Part shown: positions 1 to 7,674 of the stretch, piece after piece
Layout of the letters: each line of letters opens with the position of its first letter
Numbering within the stretch: position 1 is the stretch's first letter
Assembly (NCBI GenBank): GCA_003056245.1
Contig: MVDH01000005.1
Coordinates: 1-64,000 of the forward strand
DNA from: Cellvibrio sp. 79
Lineage (GTDB): Bacteria > Pseudomonadota > Gammaproteobacteria > Pseudomonadales > Cellvibrionaceae
DNA: 64,000 bases
Direction of reading: 5' to 3'
The notes under the pieces: model-generated
What the model was told of the DNA's origin: nothing
The model's database searches: none
Seen by the model: only the letters and a program-made list of their open reading frames with translations
Made by a program: the position numbers and the translations under genes

Positions 1-219
1 GATACCGCTGATGGTAACGGCAGGGGAAGATACAGCGGCATTGGGTTCGGCATTGGTGGAGGCGGTGAAGGTGATGGCTTCGGGGGTGGTGTCCGGTGCG
101 GCATTGCTGGAGTTATTTCCGTTACTGCTACCACCGCCCCCTCCTCCACAGCTTACCAACACAAAAGTTGTAATGAGTAATAGCGTTCGGGTTATCAAAT
201 TAGATTGTGCATTCATCAT
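1..219 (-). CDS. Partial lipoprotein with Gly-rich linker (N-terminus only)
   Basis: The reading frame is open from an ATG at 219 to the window edge, so about 73 residues are visible and the C-terminus lies outside. A hydrophobic signal segment (LLLITTFVLVSC) ends in a lipobox-like LVSC, followed by six glycines and a Ser/Asn linker. This is the usual start of an exported Gram-negative lipoprotein. After the linker comes a segment rich in Pro, Thr and Ala (TTPEAITFTASTNAEP, then VTISGI) that resembles the first strand of an Ig-like or beta-sandwich repeat. An AAGGAG Shine-Dalgarno at 231-236 lies 11 nt before the ATG. A second ATG directly follows and could be the true start. Function is unknown. 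The plus-strand frame over this stretch is low complexity and is rejected. Confidence 0.7.
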   Translation of the reverse strand, partial: MMNAQSNLITRTLLLITTFVLVSCGGGGGGSSNGNNSSNAAPDTTPEAITFTASTNAEPNAAVSSPAVTISGI

Positions 220-753
220 GATGCAAAACACTCCTTGAAATCGTAGAAGATAGATGGACTAAAAATCGCGGCGGAGTTTAACGCCAGCAAATACAATTGG
301 ATGTAGGAAATTGACCAGTCGTGCAGGATTTGTGAGGAAGAGCTACCACCGGCACAGAAGCCAGGTCCCAGGCACATTAGCCGGTAATGGTGGTAGGTCA
401 GTTATTTTAAAAAGGTAAATTATTTTTTACAGCGACTAATGATGTAATTTTTAACCAGGTCATATTTTAAATAGATAATTTGTTGGAGATGCCGCAATAG
501 TGAGGCTCATCAATAAAGGTTGCTGCTGTGGGCAAGTGGGACGAAATGGGTAAAAGCTGTGGTAAACGCGGAGCGTTTTCCATGGTTTTTGCCCATGTTG
601 CGTAGCATCGTCCCATTTGTCCATCAGCGGAAGTATCAAGCAGAGCATAAAAACGTTACTGAATTCTGGTTAAAAAAGAAGATAGTTATACAGAGTTATT
701 AATCGTTACACATTTCAGAAGCCTTTATTCCCATGCGGTAAAGCACAGATGTT
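220..753. other. Intergenic stretch before the iterons
   Basis: No convincing gene is seen. Two short opposing open frames at 460-702 lack a clear ribosome site and resemble no known family. An imperfect DnaA-box-like TTATACAGA lies near 687-695, which is weak evidence only. The stretch separates the lipoprotein gene from the origin region. Confidence 0.5.
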
Positions 754-1091
754 GTGGTCAGATTCGCGAATTAGCGTGGTTAAAATCACGACAATGTGTG
801 GTTAAAACAACGAAGCAGCTGTGGCCAGAATCACGATATTTGAGTGGTTAAAATCTCGATACTATTCACACTTTTTTCTTCTTAATTCACGCTCTTCGGG
901 TGGTTTTTGCTGTGGTTAAAAGCACGAAAGTAGATTTGTCGAAAACATACTGTATGTTATTTGGCGAGTTCAGTAGCTATTATTTTTTTCCGGTTGATTA
1001 TTAGACAGATTCCTTCCTTATCATTTTGATTGATGACTTTATTTGTGGTTAAAACCACGATGGTGAGATAGCAGCGTGGTTGAAATCACGA
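754..1091. repeat. oriV: Iteron array: probable plasmid/chromid replication origin
   Basis: Eight copies of a 16-bp element close to GTGGTTAAAATCACGA are present, all in the same orientation. They start at 754, 776, 798, 821, 844, 912, 1045 and 1076. The first five are spaced 22-23 bp apart, about two helical turns, which is the spacing expected for Rep-binding iterons. The last three are more spread out, and the 860-1044 interval is AT-rich, as in a DNA-unwinding element. The array lies immediately downstream of a replication initiator gene. Several copies are themselves partly palindromic (GTGGTT...AACCAC). Iteron origins beside their own initiator gene are well established; that this one is active is inference. 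Confidence 0.85.
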
Positions 1092-1128
1092 TGAACATGG
1101 CGATAACTGCACCATATTGGGCAGGCTT

Positions 1129-1983
1129 TTACTCCGAAGTATTTGCCTGTTGATCGCGAAGAAATGCGGTTTTGTCCTGAAAAACCTGGATCTTTTCGAT
1201 AGTGCCAGTCTCTGCGGCAGTTTTGTATTCAATAAAATAATCCGGAATAGATTGGTCCTGAATCAGTGCTTTTATCTTGCGGCGGAATTCCCGCAATTCG
1301 GATTTCACTCCGAACTTCCCATAAAGTGTTTCCAATCCGATTTCCCAGTAGGTTTGATTGCCGCAATGTTTACGACAGAGTTCGTACATTCGTCGCTCAT
1401 AGGGGGAGCGGAGTTTAAAATAATCGCGGTTGTAAGTGAGAATACGATGATTGGTAATCGAAGCGAACAGGTGTTCGGACAATACGACCTCGATGTAATC
1501 CAGACGCCCGTTTTTATCGGTGACGATTGTTCCGGAATCGATAAGTCCAAACACCTCCCCTTTTTTATTTTCTGAATTGCCGATATTACTTTTAAATGTA
1601 GTGCCGCGCAGCCGTGCGAGGGTATCAGTGATTGCGGCATAGGAGCGGCCGTCGGTATTGCGGTTGGTACTGACCAGGTAATCGTAAGCGGTAATTTTCA
1701 GCCGGCGGGTAACGGTTTTCCCGCGGTTCAAGGCTTCCGCAATCTGCCCAAAACAATAAAGCAGCAAATCTTTATCGTGAATTGTGGCGCGGCCGTTTAC
1801 TGAAGGAATGATCTCCAACCAATTTCCAGCGGCATTCTCGTAACGGAAAACATCGGTGTCAGGTTTTGAGCTGATTGCGAAAATGGGATACTCCATTGAA
1901 TGCAGATCGCTCTTGGGGGCTATATCAATGATATCGGCAACAAACAGATCCAGCTGGTCGGCCTTCTCGATCAATTGGGTCAT
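1129..1983 (-). CDS. repA: Replication initiator protein, RPA family
   Basis: This 284-residue protein has the layout of the plasmid replication initiator protein A (RPA) family. It has an N-terminal segment naming the box MEYPIFAISSKPD, a central winged-helix-like part (RKTVT-type basic segment, DTLARLRGTTF, EVFGLIDSG), then HRILTYNRDYFKLRSPYERRMYELCRKHCG, which is very characteristic of the family. The role is binding the iterons and recruiting the replisome. The start ATG overlaps the stop of the upstream gene (ATGA), implying translational coupling. The gene is followed directly by the iteron array to which the product should bind. Length fits the family. The family call is made by eye from conserved segments. 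Confidence 0.85.
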   Translation of the reverse strand: MTQLIEKADQLDLFVADIIDIAPKSDLHSMEYPIFAISSKPDTDVFRYENAAGNWLEIIPSVNGRATIHDKDLLLYCFGQIAEALNRGKTVTRRLKITAYDYLVSTNRNTDGRSYAAITDTLARLRGTTFKSNIGNSENKKGEVFGLIDSGTIVTDKNGRLDYIEVVLSEHLFASITNHRILTYNRDYFKLRSPYERRMYELCRKHCGNQTYWEIGLETLYGKFGVKSELREFRRKIKALIQDQSIPDYFIEYKTAAETGTIEKIQVFQDKTAFLRDQQANTSE

Positions 1984-2432
1984 ACTTCGTCTGCCCTCCC
2001 TTGATTATCGTCTGCGTCAATTTCTACTAACCATTGGCTCCGTGTCTCCCGGGGAGACAGCTGTCTGCCAGCCAGGGCCAGCAAGTGCTGGGTAATGGCG
2101 GTGCGTAGAAGTGAGCTGCGATCTTTGCGAATCCCCTCTTCCTGGATTACCTGCTCAAGCACCTGATTGATCCGTTCATCCAACCCGGAACTTAAAGTGA
2201 CCGGGATAGCTTCGGTTGAACCGGGAACAATGAATTCTTCCGCAATTAAATTAGCGGCGTCGGAGCGTTGCAAGAATTTTGCGGTGATGTCTTCTATCCA
2301 GCGGGACCGTTGCTTCTTGTTATAACTGCTTTGTGCCATGGCGATGTCAATTTTCTCCAGCATGGAGCGCGGAATACGAATGCTGGAGCGAGTCCCTTTG
2401 TCCGATGCTTTGGGCAGGGAAAACTTAGTCAC
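1980..2432 (-). CDS. Small DNA-binding/partition-type protein between parB and rep
   Basis: This is a protein of about 150 residues. The preferred start is a GTG at 2432 whose codon overlaps the parB stop (GGTGACTAA), with GAAGG about 8 nt upstream. A longer ATG start at 2477 would overlap parB by 53 nt. The N-terminal part (TRSSIRIPRSMLEKIDIAMAQ) resembles a ribbon-helix-helix strand-helix segment, and the second half (RKDRSSLLRTAITQHLLALAG) looks like another helix-turn-helix-like or RHH-like unit. I do not recognise the exact family. Tight coupling to parB upstream and rep downstream suggests copy-number or partition control. One of the three 19-bp palindromes lies inside its coding sequence (SPRET codons), which is unusual. 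Confidence 0.6.
   Translation of the reverse strand: MTKFSLPKASDKGTRSSIRIPRSMLEKIDIAMAQSSYNKKQRSRWIEDITAKFLQRSDAANLIAEEFIVPGSTEAIPVTLSSGLDERINQVLEQVIQEEGIRKDRSSLLRTAITQHLLALAGRQLSPRETRSQWLVEIDADDNQGRADEV
2042..2060. promoter_or_regulatory. parS/operator-like 19-bp palindrome, copy 1 (inside a gene)
   Basis: GTGTCTCCCGGGGAGACAG is one base from a perfect 9-1-9 inverted repeat. It is nearly identical to the copies at 3478 and 4481. It lies within the small gene between parB and rep, so it is constrained beyond coding need. Confidence 0.65.
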
Positions 2433-3459
2433 CTTTAATACCTTCAATAGCAGCAATGAGCCGATTGATAGCTTCATTAATATCAGCTGTTTTGCTGAGG
2501 TTGAGCGAGTGCAATGTCGATTCCAGCTTTAACTGTTTTGCGGCTGCTTTTAGCAACTGCCCTACTGAGGCGGCTTGGGATTTGTCGCCGAGCTTGATTG
2601 CAGCAGTCGCTTTGTTAGCGGGCTTATGACCGTTTAACTTTATTGCCAATTGATCTGCTGGCAATTGAGCAAGGGCGGCGGCAGATTTCAGGTCGTTTAC
2701 TTTACCGAGACGAATTGCATCAAGCAAAAGAGCATCGGGGTAACGCAATACAGCCAGGTAACGTTGGCTTTCTGCCCTGCTTCGCCCCAGGATTTTACTG
2801 AGTTTGGTCACAGAGGTTTGCTGCACTCCCTCATCCGCAAGCAAGAGCTTCTTAACGTGTTCCAACCGCTCCCATAGGTTCATATCCTGTCGATGGACAT
2901 TTTCCTCCCATTGCAGGGTATCGATCTGGTGGCGGGAATATTGTTGATCCAAAATGCGCGCTGCAATGTGGGTTTCACCGAGCAGTAAGTGCGCAAGCAG
3001 GCGACGCTCCCCTGCAATTAAATGAAAGGTACTTTCATCCCGCCAGACAACAATCGGATGTAAAAGCCTGTCCGCAGATTTAAGCGCAGCAGCGAAACTG
3101 ACAAGCGATTGCAAATCCCCGACAGCTTTTCCTGAAAGGTTAAGTGCAGCGGCGACCCGATTAACATAACCCTCAATCCAGTCGGTGGATTCATCGATAT
3201 CCAGGAAGGATTGATCCAGCGGATATTGATTGGCTATCACCTTGACCTGTTCCGGTGTCAGTGCCAGTTTCCGGGGATTTTCTGGATCGCACTGGATGTA
3301 GGAGACGGGAATTGTCTTAGCAACAATCGCCTTGATACTGGCAGCTGTCGCTACTTGGGCAGCGACCGAGCCGGCCCATTTTTCGGTATTGGATTCGTTT
3401 TGGTCGATCTTTCCAGTGCTGACGCGGTTACCGCTGGCGCTACCAAATTTTCTGGCCAT
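2425..3459 (-). CDS. parB: ParB-family partition protein
   Basis: The ParB/KorB-like protein of 344 residues starts at the ATG at 3459, preceded by GGAGCCAGG. An upstream in-frame ATG at 3501 would run through the palindromic site and is less likely. The N-terminal CTPase/ParB fold shows PENPRK early and the phosphate-binding box LIAGERRLLAHLLLG (GERR). The central HTH (TSVTKLSKILGRSRAESQRYLAVLRYP) is typical of ParB DNA recognition. The C-terminal part is Ala/Lys-rich and probably the dimerisation region. With ParA encoded upstream it should load on parS and drive segregation. The 19-bp palindromes flanking and inside this operon are its likely targets (inference). Confidence 0.85.
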   Translation of the reverse strand: MARKFGSASGNRVSTGKIDQNESNTEKWAGSVAAQVATAASIKAIVAKTIPVSYIQCDPENPRKLALTPEQVKVIANQYPLDQSFLDIDESTDWIEGYVNRVAAALNLSGKAVGDLQSLVSFAAALKSADRLLHPIVVWRDESTFHLIAGERRLLAHLLLGETHIAARILDQQYSRHQIDTLQWEENVHRQDMNLWERLEHVKKLLLADEGVQQTSVTKLSKILGRSRAESQRYLAVLRYPDALLLDAIRLGKVNDLKSAAALAQLPADQLAIKLNGHKPANKATAAIKLGDKSQAASVGQLLKAAAKQLKLESTLHSLNLSKTADINEAINRLIAAIEGIKGD

Positions 3460-3477
3460 AACCTGGCTCCTTGATGA

Positions 3478-3496
3478 GTGTCTCCCGGGGAGACAC
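3478..3496. promoter_or_regulatory. parS/operator-like 19-bp palindrome, copy 2 (parA-parB junction)
   Basis: GTGTCTCCCGGGGAGACAC is a perfect inverted repeat with 9-bp arms and one central base. It lies between the parA stop and the parB start, 18 bp upstream of the parB ATG. Confidence 0.75.
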
Positions 3497-3504
3497 CTCA
3501 TAGA

Positions 3505-4422
3505 TTAATGTGATTCGTTGGGGAATATCTGGCTCAATGTAAAAGCGCCCACCGATGAACTTTGTTTATGGGCCACGTGCTGGGCAGATATCTGGAAAAT
3601 ACTGCGCGGTGAAATCCCCTTTAAATCCCGCTCGGGAAATGCGGTCGATTGCGGTAAATAAACTTCCGGCGGGAACATGATATTGCCCAGTTCCTTGTGC
3701 AACATTTCCAGAGTACTGCGGTGGATATTGGTGTTAGAGCGAACCTTATTGGGGCAAAGACCGATAAGGTTGAGTTGCTGTTGCTCATCGCGTGAGAAGT
3801 TTTCGGATTGGATCACCTGCAACATGGCGTTAATTCCTTGCAAGCTTTTTTCTTCAGGCTCGAAGGGGATAATGGCATGGGTTGCAGCGCGTACCGCTGA
3901 ACGGAAAATGGGGTTACGGCTGGGACCCGTATCCAGAATGATCAGGTCGTAGGTATTGGCAACATCCTCCATATGCAGGAAATCGCCGAGACGGTCAATA
4001 ATCAGCGAGGCGATTTTGCCCGAAGCATTGTCGTATTCACTGTTGATGCGTTCGAGCAGGGCAGGGTGGCCGACCATAATTTCCACCACGTGGTCAAACC
4101 CATTTTCCGGGCGGATGTACGTAGGGTGGGGAAGTACTGCCTTACCGAAAAAGATATCCGCAATATTGGATCGGGAATCAAGGTCCGGGTCACCGTCGTA
4201 ATCCGGATGAAGCGGAGGTAATTGACCGCCGGTTGCTTGTGGGGCAGTTTCCATACCCACCCAGTAGTCTGACGAGTTGCATTGCATATCCAGATCTACA
4301 ACTAACACATTCTTATGTGCGACTATGGCCGCGTATTCTGCAATTACACTAGCAACCGTTGTTTTACCAACGCCACCTTTCTGGTTTAGTACGGCCAATA
4401 CCTTGCTTTTATAATGAACCAT
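3505..4422 (-). CDS. parA: ParA-family partition ATPase
   Basis: This protein of about 305 residues carries the deviant Walker A box KGGVGKTT (residues 15-22 from the chosen start), a Walker A' segment (VLVVDLDMQCNSSDY) and Walker B (LIILDTGPSRNP). These define a ParA/MinD-type P-loop ATPase. It would power segregation of this replicon together with ParB. The ATG at 4422 is chosen because AAGGAG lies just upstream and because the Walker box then sits close to the N-terminus. No N-terminal HTH domain is present, so autoregulation may depend on ParB or the adjacent HTH protein. parA and parB are 45 bp apart, separated by a palindromic site. Confidence 0.9.
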   Translation of the reverse strand: MVHYKSKVLAVLNQKGGVGKTTVASVIAEYAAIVAHKNVLVVDLDMQCNSSDYWVGMETAPQATGGQLPPLHPDYDGDPDLDSRSNIADIFFGKAVLPHPTYIRPENGFDHVVEIMVGHPALLERINSEYDNASGKIASLIIDRLGDFLHMEDVANTYDLIILDTGPSRNPIFRSAVRAATHAIIPFEPEEKSLQGINAMLQVIQSENFSRDEQQQLNLIGLCPNKVRSNTNIHRSTLEMLHKELGNIMFPPEVYLPQSTAFPERDLKGISPRSIFQISAQHVAHKQSSSVGAFTLSQIFPNESH

Positions 4423-4446
4423 TCCCGACTCCTTAAATAACATACA

Positions 4447-4480
4447 ATGTATAATATACATGTGTTATTGTTGAGGGCAA
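4447..4480 (-). promoter_or_regulatory. Probable parA promoter with palindromic operator
   Basis: ATGTATAATATACAT (4447-4461) is a 7-1-7 palindrome just upstream of parA. Read on the minus strand it contains a TATATT -10-like hexamer, and TTGCCC lies 16 bp further upstream as a -35-like element. The third 19-bp palindrome directly abuts that -35. This is by-eye promoter assignment. Confidence 0.45.
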
Positions 4481-4499
4481 GTGTCTCCCGGGGAGACGC
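4481..4499. promoter_or_regulatory. parS/operator-like 19-bp palindrome, copy 3 (upstream of parA)
   Basis: GTGTCTCCCGGGGAGACGC differs from the perfect copy at one arm base. It sits directly next to the presumed parA -35 element, so it could serve both partition and autoregulation. Confidence 0.7.
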
Positions 4500-4544
4500 C
4501 GGACATTTTTAAACATCAGGCCAATTCTTGCGAACTAACGAAGG

Positions 4545-5084
4545 TTATTCCTCGGATTTAAATCCGAGAGTAGTGGAAAGTAAGTCCAAATCATCAAGGC
4601 CATAGAAATCCAGGGTTAATTTCCCGCATTGGCGCGCGGGGTCAAACTGGATCTTTACCGCGCGTCCCAAAATATCCTCCATTTGATTTTCATAGCGTTT
4701 TATATCGGCGTTTGAATGCTGCACCTGACCTCGAACCAATCCATGTAACTTGCTGACTGATTGTCGCTGGGCCAATAACTTGCGCAACAGCGGTTCCCTG
4801 ACAGTTGGCTTTAAATGACAAACAACCCGCAAATGGCCGAGTGTTATTCGCTCCGGGTTTTTTTCCCACAGAGTAAATTCAGTATCAGTCAGTGCAAGAC
4901 CTACGCGCTTAAAGTGGGTGAGGGTATAAACCTTATCAATGCCCAAATGACTGCGAATCTGCCGATTGGTCCAACCCTCACGGCTCAAAAACGCAATTAC
5001 GAAGGCGCGCTGTGGGTCGGTGATGTCCGGGGTATTGCGTAGAAAATCGAGGGCATCCTGGCTATCAATTAGAAATGGGAGCAT
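4545..5084 (-). CDS. ParB-like HTH protein lacking the N-terminal nuclease/CTPase domain
   Basis: This is a 179-residue protein. Its N-terminal third holds two helix-turn-helix-like stretches (TDPQRAFVIAFLSREGWTN, RQIRSHLGIDKVYTLTHFKR). The middle (ERITLGHLRVVCHLKPTVREP, LLAQRQSVSKLHGLVRG) resembles the ParB central domain. The end (CGKLTLDFYGLDDLDLLSTTLG) resembles a ParB C-terminal dimerisation strand-helix. The GERR box of full ParB is missing. It is probably an auxiliary DNA-binding regulator of the maintenance region. Two related inverted repeats lie directly upstream, 15 and 72 bp from the start codon. The gene follows the same strand as parA but is separated from it by the promoter region. 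Family assignment is by motif resemblance only. Confidence 0.6.
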   Translation of the reverse strand: MLPFLIDSQDALDFLRNTPDITDPQRAFVIAFLSREGWTNRQIRSHLGIDKVYTLTHFKRVGLALTDTEFTLWEKNPERITLGHLRVVCHLKPTVREPLLRKLLAQRQSVSKLHGLVRGQVQHSNADIKRYENQMEDILGRAVKIQFDPARQCGKLTLDFYGLDDLDLLSTTLGFKSEE

Positions 5085-5098
5085 AAATAGACTCTTTT

Positions 5099-5114
5099 TT
5101 AGTCCTGAGACTAA
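5099..5114. promoter_or_regulatory. Operator-like palindrome TTAGTC-N4-GACTAA, copy 1
   Basis: TTAGTC, four bases, then GACTAA lies 15 bp upstream of the ParB-like HTH gene. It shares its half-sites with the longer palindrome at 5156, suggesting an autoregulatory operator. Confidence 0.6.
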
Positions 5115-5155
5115 TTTTCTCGAGAGTGTGAGAGTAATAGGCTCGCAGTTTAACG

Positions 5156-5183
5156 ATTAAATTAGTCACATGACTAATTTAAT
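5156..5183. promoter_or_regulatory. Operator-like palindrome, copy 2 (12-bp arms)
   Basis: ATTAAATTAGTC, four bases, then GACTAATTTAAT is a perfect 12-bp-arm inverted repeat. The core is the same TTAGTC-N4-GACTAA as at 5099. It lies in the divergent region between the HTH gene and the rightward metallopeptidase gene. Confidence 0.65.
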
Positions 5184-5313
5184 GGTGATCGATAGTTACT
5201 GTGCATAGAAATACCCGGGGATTTGCACAGCAATATAAGCAAAAAGCTTCTAGCCTTAAAAGATCAATACCCCGCAAGCGGGGCAGGGCATGGGGTATTA
5301 ATTCGAGGTGCCT

Positions 5314-6288
5314 ATGGCTGAACAGACATTTCTGGATGAATGGAGCCAACAATGCAAAGCATTTTTCGCTGATGCTACGGCGGGTGTTCACCCGATACAC
5401 CCCTGCATTATCAATGGCCGTACTCACTACGTGCATGCTCCGCACCTGGCGACGGAAGATCCCCAATACTATGCACGTTTGAGTCAATTTGCCGAGCGCC
5501 ACGATATAGGGTTAAAGCCTGATCAACGTAAACCGGGAAGCACCCAACATGCCGGTCGGCGTAAAAAATTTGTGCAGGTTATCTTTCTTGCCATGGGTTT
5601 TTTTAGCGCGGGTTTGCAGGCAGAGCAGGTGGATCAACACTTGGGATTGATGGCGATCAACACATCAGCAATTGAATACTCCGAACCTGTATCAACACCT
5701 TTGGGGGGGGTGATCGGAAAACTGGAACAAAGTGTTGTCAGCCAGGCATTAAAACAAATTTTATTGGCCCATCTCGATCAGGATGCCAGCCAGCCTTCCA
5801 GCATGCAGCAAGATATAGAAGAGCTCTCCCTCTATTACGCCCAATACCCGGCTGCCGTCCAACTATTACAATCCATCGCCGCTACAGAATGGACTTTGCG
5901 TTATGCCCCTCATACATTTCAAACGAACATTAGTGGTTCACGCCTGGAGATTGACCGGATCGATGTATTTTTTGATCCTCGTTCGGGCGCCCGGCTCAAG
6001 TTTTATGACAAGTGCAAAACCCAAAAGCCGTTTTGTATTGCCTCTCCCGCCGATGCATTGTTGCATGAGCTCCTGCATGTCCAGACCGTAACCCAGGACA
6101 CCAGTAATTTTATTCGCCAGGGAGGATTAGATCCGATGAGTTACCCCGCTGAACATGAGCGCCTTACCATCCAGAAAGAAAACCAACTTTATGCAGCAAT
6201 GACTGCCGTTGATGGCAATGCCCGACCAATCCGCAATGAGCATAATGGTCGGCATGTATTAGTGTCTTGTGCAACATGTTTAGAGTGA
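5314..6288 (+). CDS. Putative M91-like zinc metallopeptidase with one membrane segment
   Basis: This 324-residue protein has a cytosolic-looking N-terminus, a basic stretch (AGRRKKF) and one hydrophobic segment (VQVIFLAMGFFSAGLQA, about residues 89-105). The catalytic core has an HExxH motif HELLH at residues 251-255. It is preceded by a basic strand pattern and FFDPRSGARL, and followed by a Glu-containing segment (PAEHERLTIQKEN). The strand-then-HELxH layout resembles the M91/NleD-like effector peptidases. The ATG at 5314 is preferred over a GTG six bases earlier because of the GAGG upstream. The substrate is unknown. Its place beside replicon maintenance genes and not far from a T6SS makes a maintenance toxin or effector conceivable, but neither is shown. 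The distant family call is uncertain; the HExxH is clear. Confidence 0.55.
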   Translation: MAEQTFLDEWSQQCKAFFADATAGVHPIHPCIINGRTHYVHAPHLATEDPQYYARLSQFAERHDIGLKPDQRKPGSTQHAGRRKKFVQVIFLAMGFFSAGLQAEQVDQHLGLMAINTSAIEYSEPVSTPLGGVIGKLEQSVVSQALKQILLAHLDQDASQPSSMQQDIEELSLYYAQYPAAVQLLQSIAATEWTLRYAPHTFQTNISGSRLEIDRIDVFFDPRSGARLKFYDKCKTQKPFCIASPADALLHELLHVQTVTQDTSNFIRQGGLDPMSYPAEHERLTIQKENQLYAAMTAVDGNARPIRNEHNGRHVLVSCATCLE

Positions 6289-6291
6289 AAC

Positions 6292-6398
6292 CGGCCATTA
6301 AATCGGCCAAAAATAAAAAATACCATAATTAAAATTAAAATTAATTGTATCTTAATCAATAAGATACTAGGATAAATAATCGGCCAACTAAATGGCCA
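6292..6398. repeat. Paired [CT]GGCCA direct repeats before the fic gene
   Basis: CGGCCA occurs at 6292 and 6304, and CGGCCA/TGGCCA at 6381 and 6393, each pair 12 bp apart. A similar pair lies inside the fic coding start (6520 and 6533). Between them GTATCTT-N7-AAGATAC (6347-6367) is a further inverted repeat. These are operator-like elements for fic, by position. Confidence 0.5.
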
Positions 6399-6419
6399 AT
6401 TGTGGGTCGCGACTATCTT

Positions 6420-7622
6420 ATGACAACGTCTATATTAGATATCACACCGTTTATTCCTGCTGATGCGCGGTTGATGCAATCATCATTACCCGATAAAGCA
6501 ATTTCGTTAATCAGCCTGACGGCCAAATTGACTGGCCAATTGGCGCCGCTAACATTGGCGCGCCTTGAGTACCATATGGCCGCCATCAATTCTTATTATT
6601 CCAACCTGATCGAAGGTAATGCGACCCGCCCACATGAGATCCGTGCGGCCCAACGTGGGAGTTACAGCGGTGATCCGGCCAAGCGCGATTTGCAACAAGA
6701 ATCGCTAGCGCATATGCAGGTTCAGGAATGGCTATCGATACAAAAACCGGATTTGGATACGTTGTTTACACCGGAATTTATTAGCCGGTTGCATCGGGAG
6801 TTTTATCAGCGTGTACCGGAAGGGTTGTGGTTGATTAAGGATGAGCAAGGCAATACGGCAGCAACATTAGTGCCCGGTGAATGGCGGTCTGGTTCGGTTA
6901 TCGTTGGCCAACATATTCCACCATCGGCATCCGACCTTCCCGCATTGATGCAAAAATTCTGCGAAACCTATAACCCCAAAAAATTTAGTGGCGATCGAAA
7001 ACTCATTGCGATTATGGCCGCCCACCACCGCTTTACCTGGATTCACCCGTTTACTGATGGCAACGGCAGGGTAGGGCGTTTACTCACCGACGTCGCGTTA
7101 AAAGCAGCGGGGTTGGAAAGTTACGGCGCCTGGTGTATTAGCCGTGGACTCGCGCGAACCGCCACCCAATATAAACAATTACTGGCAAACGCCGATGCTG
7201 CGCGTCAAGGTGACTACGATGGTCGCGGTCAATTGACCGAGCGCGGATTAATGGATTTCTGCAACTACATGCTCGATACCGCAATAGATCAAGTGAGTTA
7301 CATCAGTGACCTATTGGACCTTGCCAGCATGCGCCAGCGAATTGAAAGTTATGTTCAGGCACGCAACGATAAACGCGTGGCAGGAGTGGATGCGTCATTA
7401 AAACCCATCGTGAGTTTGATTTTATTTAGCGCCTATCAGCAAGGTGAAATTGGACGCGCACAAGCATTGGAACTTTGTGCCATGCCGGAGCGCAGCGCGC
7501 GCCGTTTATTGGGGCAATTAAAAAGCGAAGGGTTGCTCAGTGAGACCAGTAGTAAATCGCCACTGCGCTGGGAAATCCCCGAACACGCAGAACCCTGGTA
7601 TTTTCCGAATCTTACTCCTTGA
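6420..7622 (+). CDS. Fic-domain protein with N-terminal inhibitory helix
   Basis: This is a Fic protein of 400 residues. The catalytic motif HPFTDGNGRVGR (about residues 208-219) is a complete HxFx(D/E)GNGRxxR, so AMP (or another nucleotide) transfer to a target hydroxyl is the expected activity. The inhibitory motif SNLIEGN sits near residues 60-67, before the Fic core. This is the class II, intramolecular N-terminal arrangement in which the Glu blocks nucleotide binding. A C-terminal winged-helix-like part (QALELCAMPERSARRLLGQLKSEGLL) suggests DNA binding and autoregulation. The chosen ATG has only a weak GGG-type upstream signal; a GTG 18 bp earlier is possible. No separate antitoxin is adjacent, as expected for this class. 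The target is unknown. Confidence 0.85.
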   Translation: MTTSILDITPFIPADARLMQSSLPDKAISLISLTAKLTGQLAPLTLARLEYHMAAINSYYSNLIEGNATRPHEIRAAQRGSYSGDPAKRDLQQESLAHMQVQEWLSIQKPDLDTLFTPEFISRLHREFYQRVPEGLWLIKDEQGNTAATLVPGEWRSGSVIVGQHIPPSASDLPALMQKFCETYNPKKFSGDRKLIAIMAAHHRFTWIHPFTDGNGRVGRLLTDVALKAAGLESYGAWCISRGLARTATQYKQLLANADAARQGDYDGRGQLTERGLMDFCNYMLDTAIDQVSYISDLLDLASMRQRIESYVQARNDKRVAGVDASLKPIVSLILFSAYQQGEIGRAQALELCAMPERSARRLLGQLKSEGLLSETSSKSPLRWEIPEHAEPWYFPNLTP

Positions 7623-7674
7623 GGAATCTATTCATCCTTAATGACAACAAGAAAAAATATTCAGATAACCGGGT

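Noticed and set aside
11-238. Plus-strand 75-residue frame at the left edge
   Set aside because: It is low-complexity and opposite a convincing lipoprotein signal on the minus strand.
2425-2477. ATG start at 2477 for the small gene after parB
   Set aside because: It overlaps parB by 53 bp; the GTG at 2432 with GAAGG fits better.
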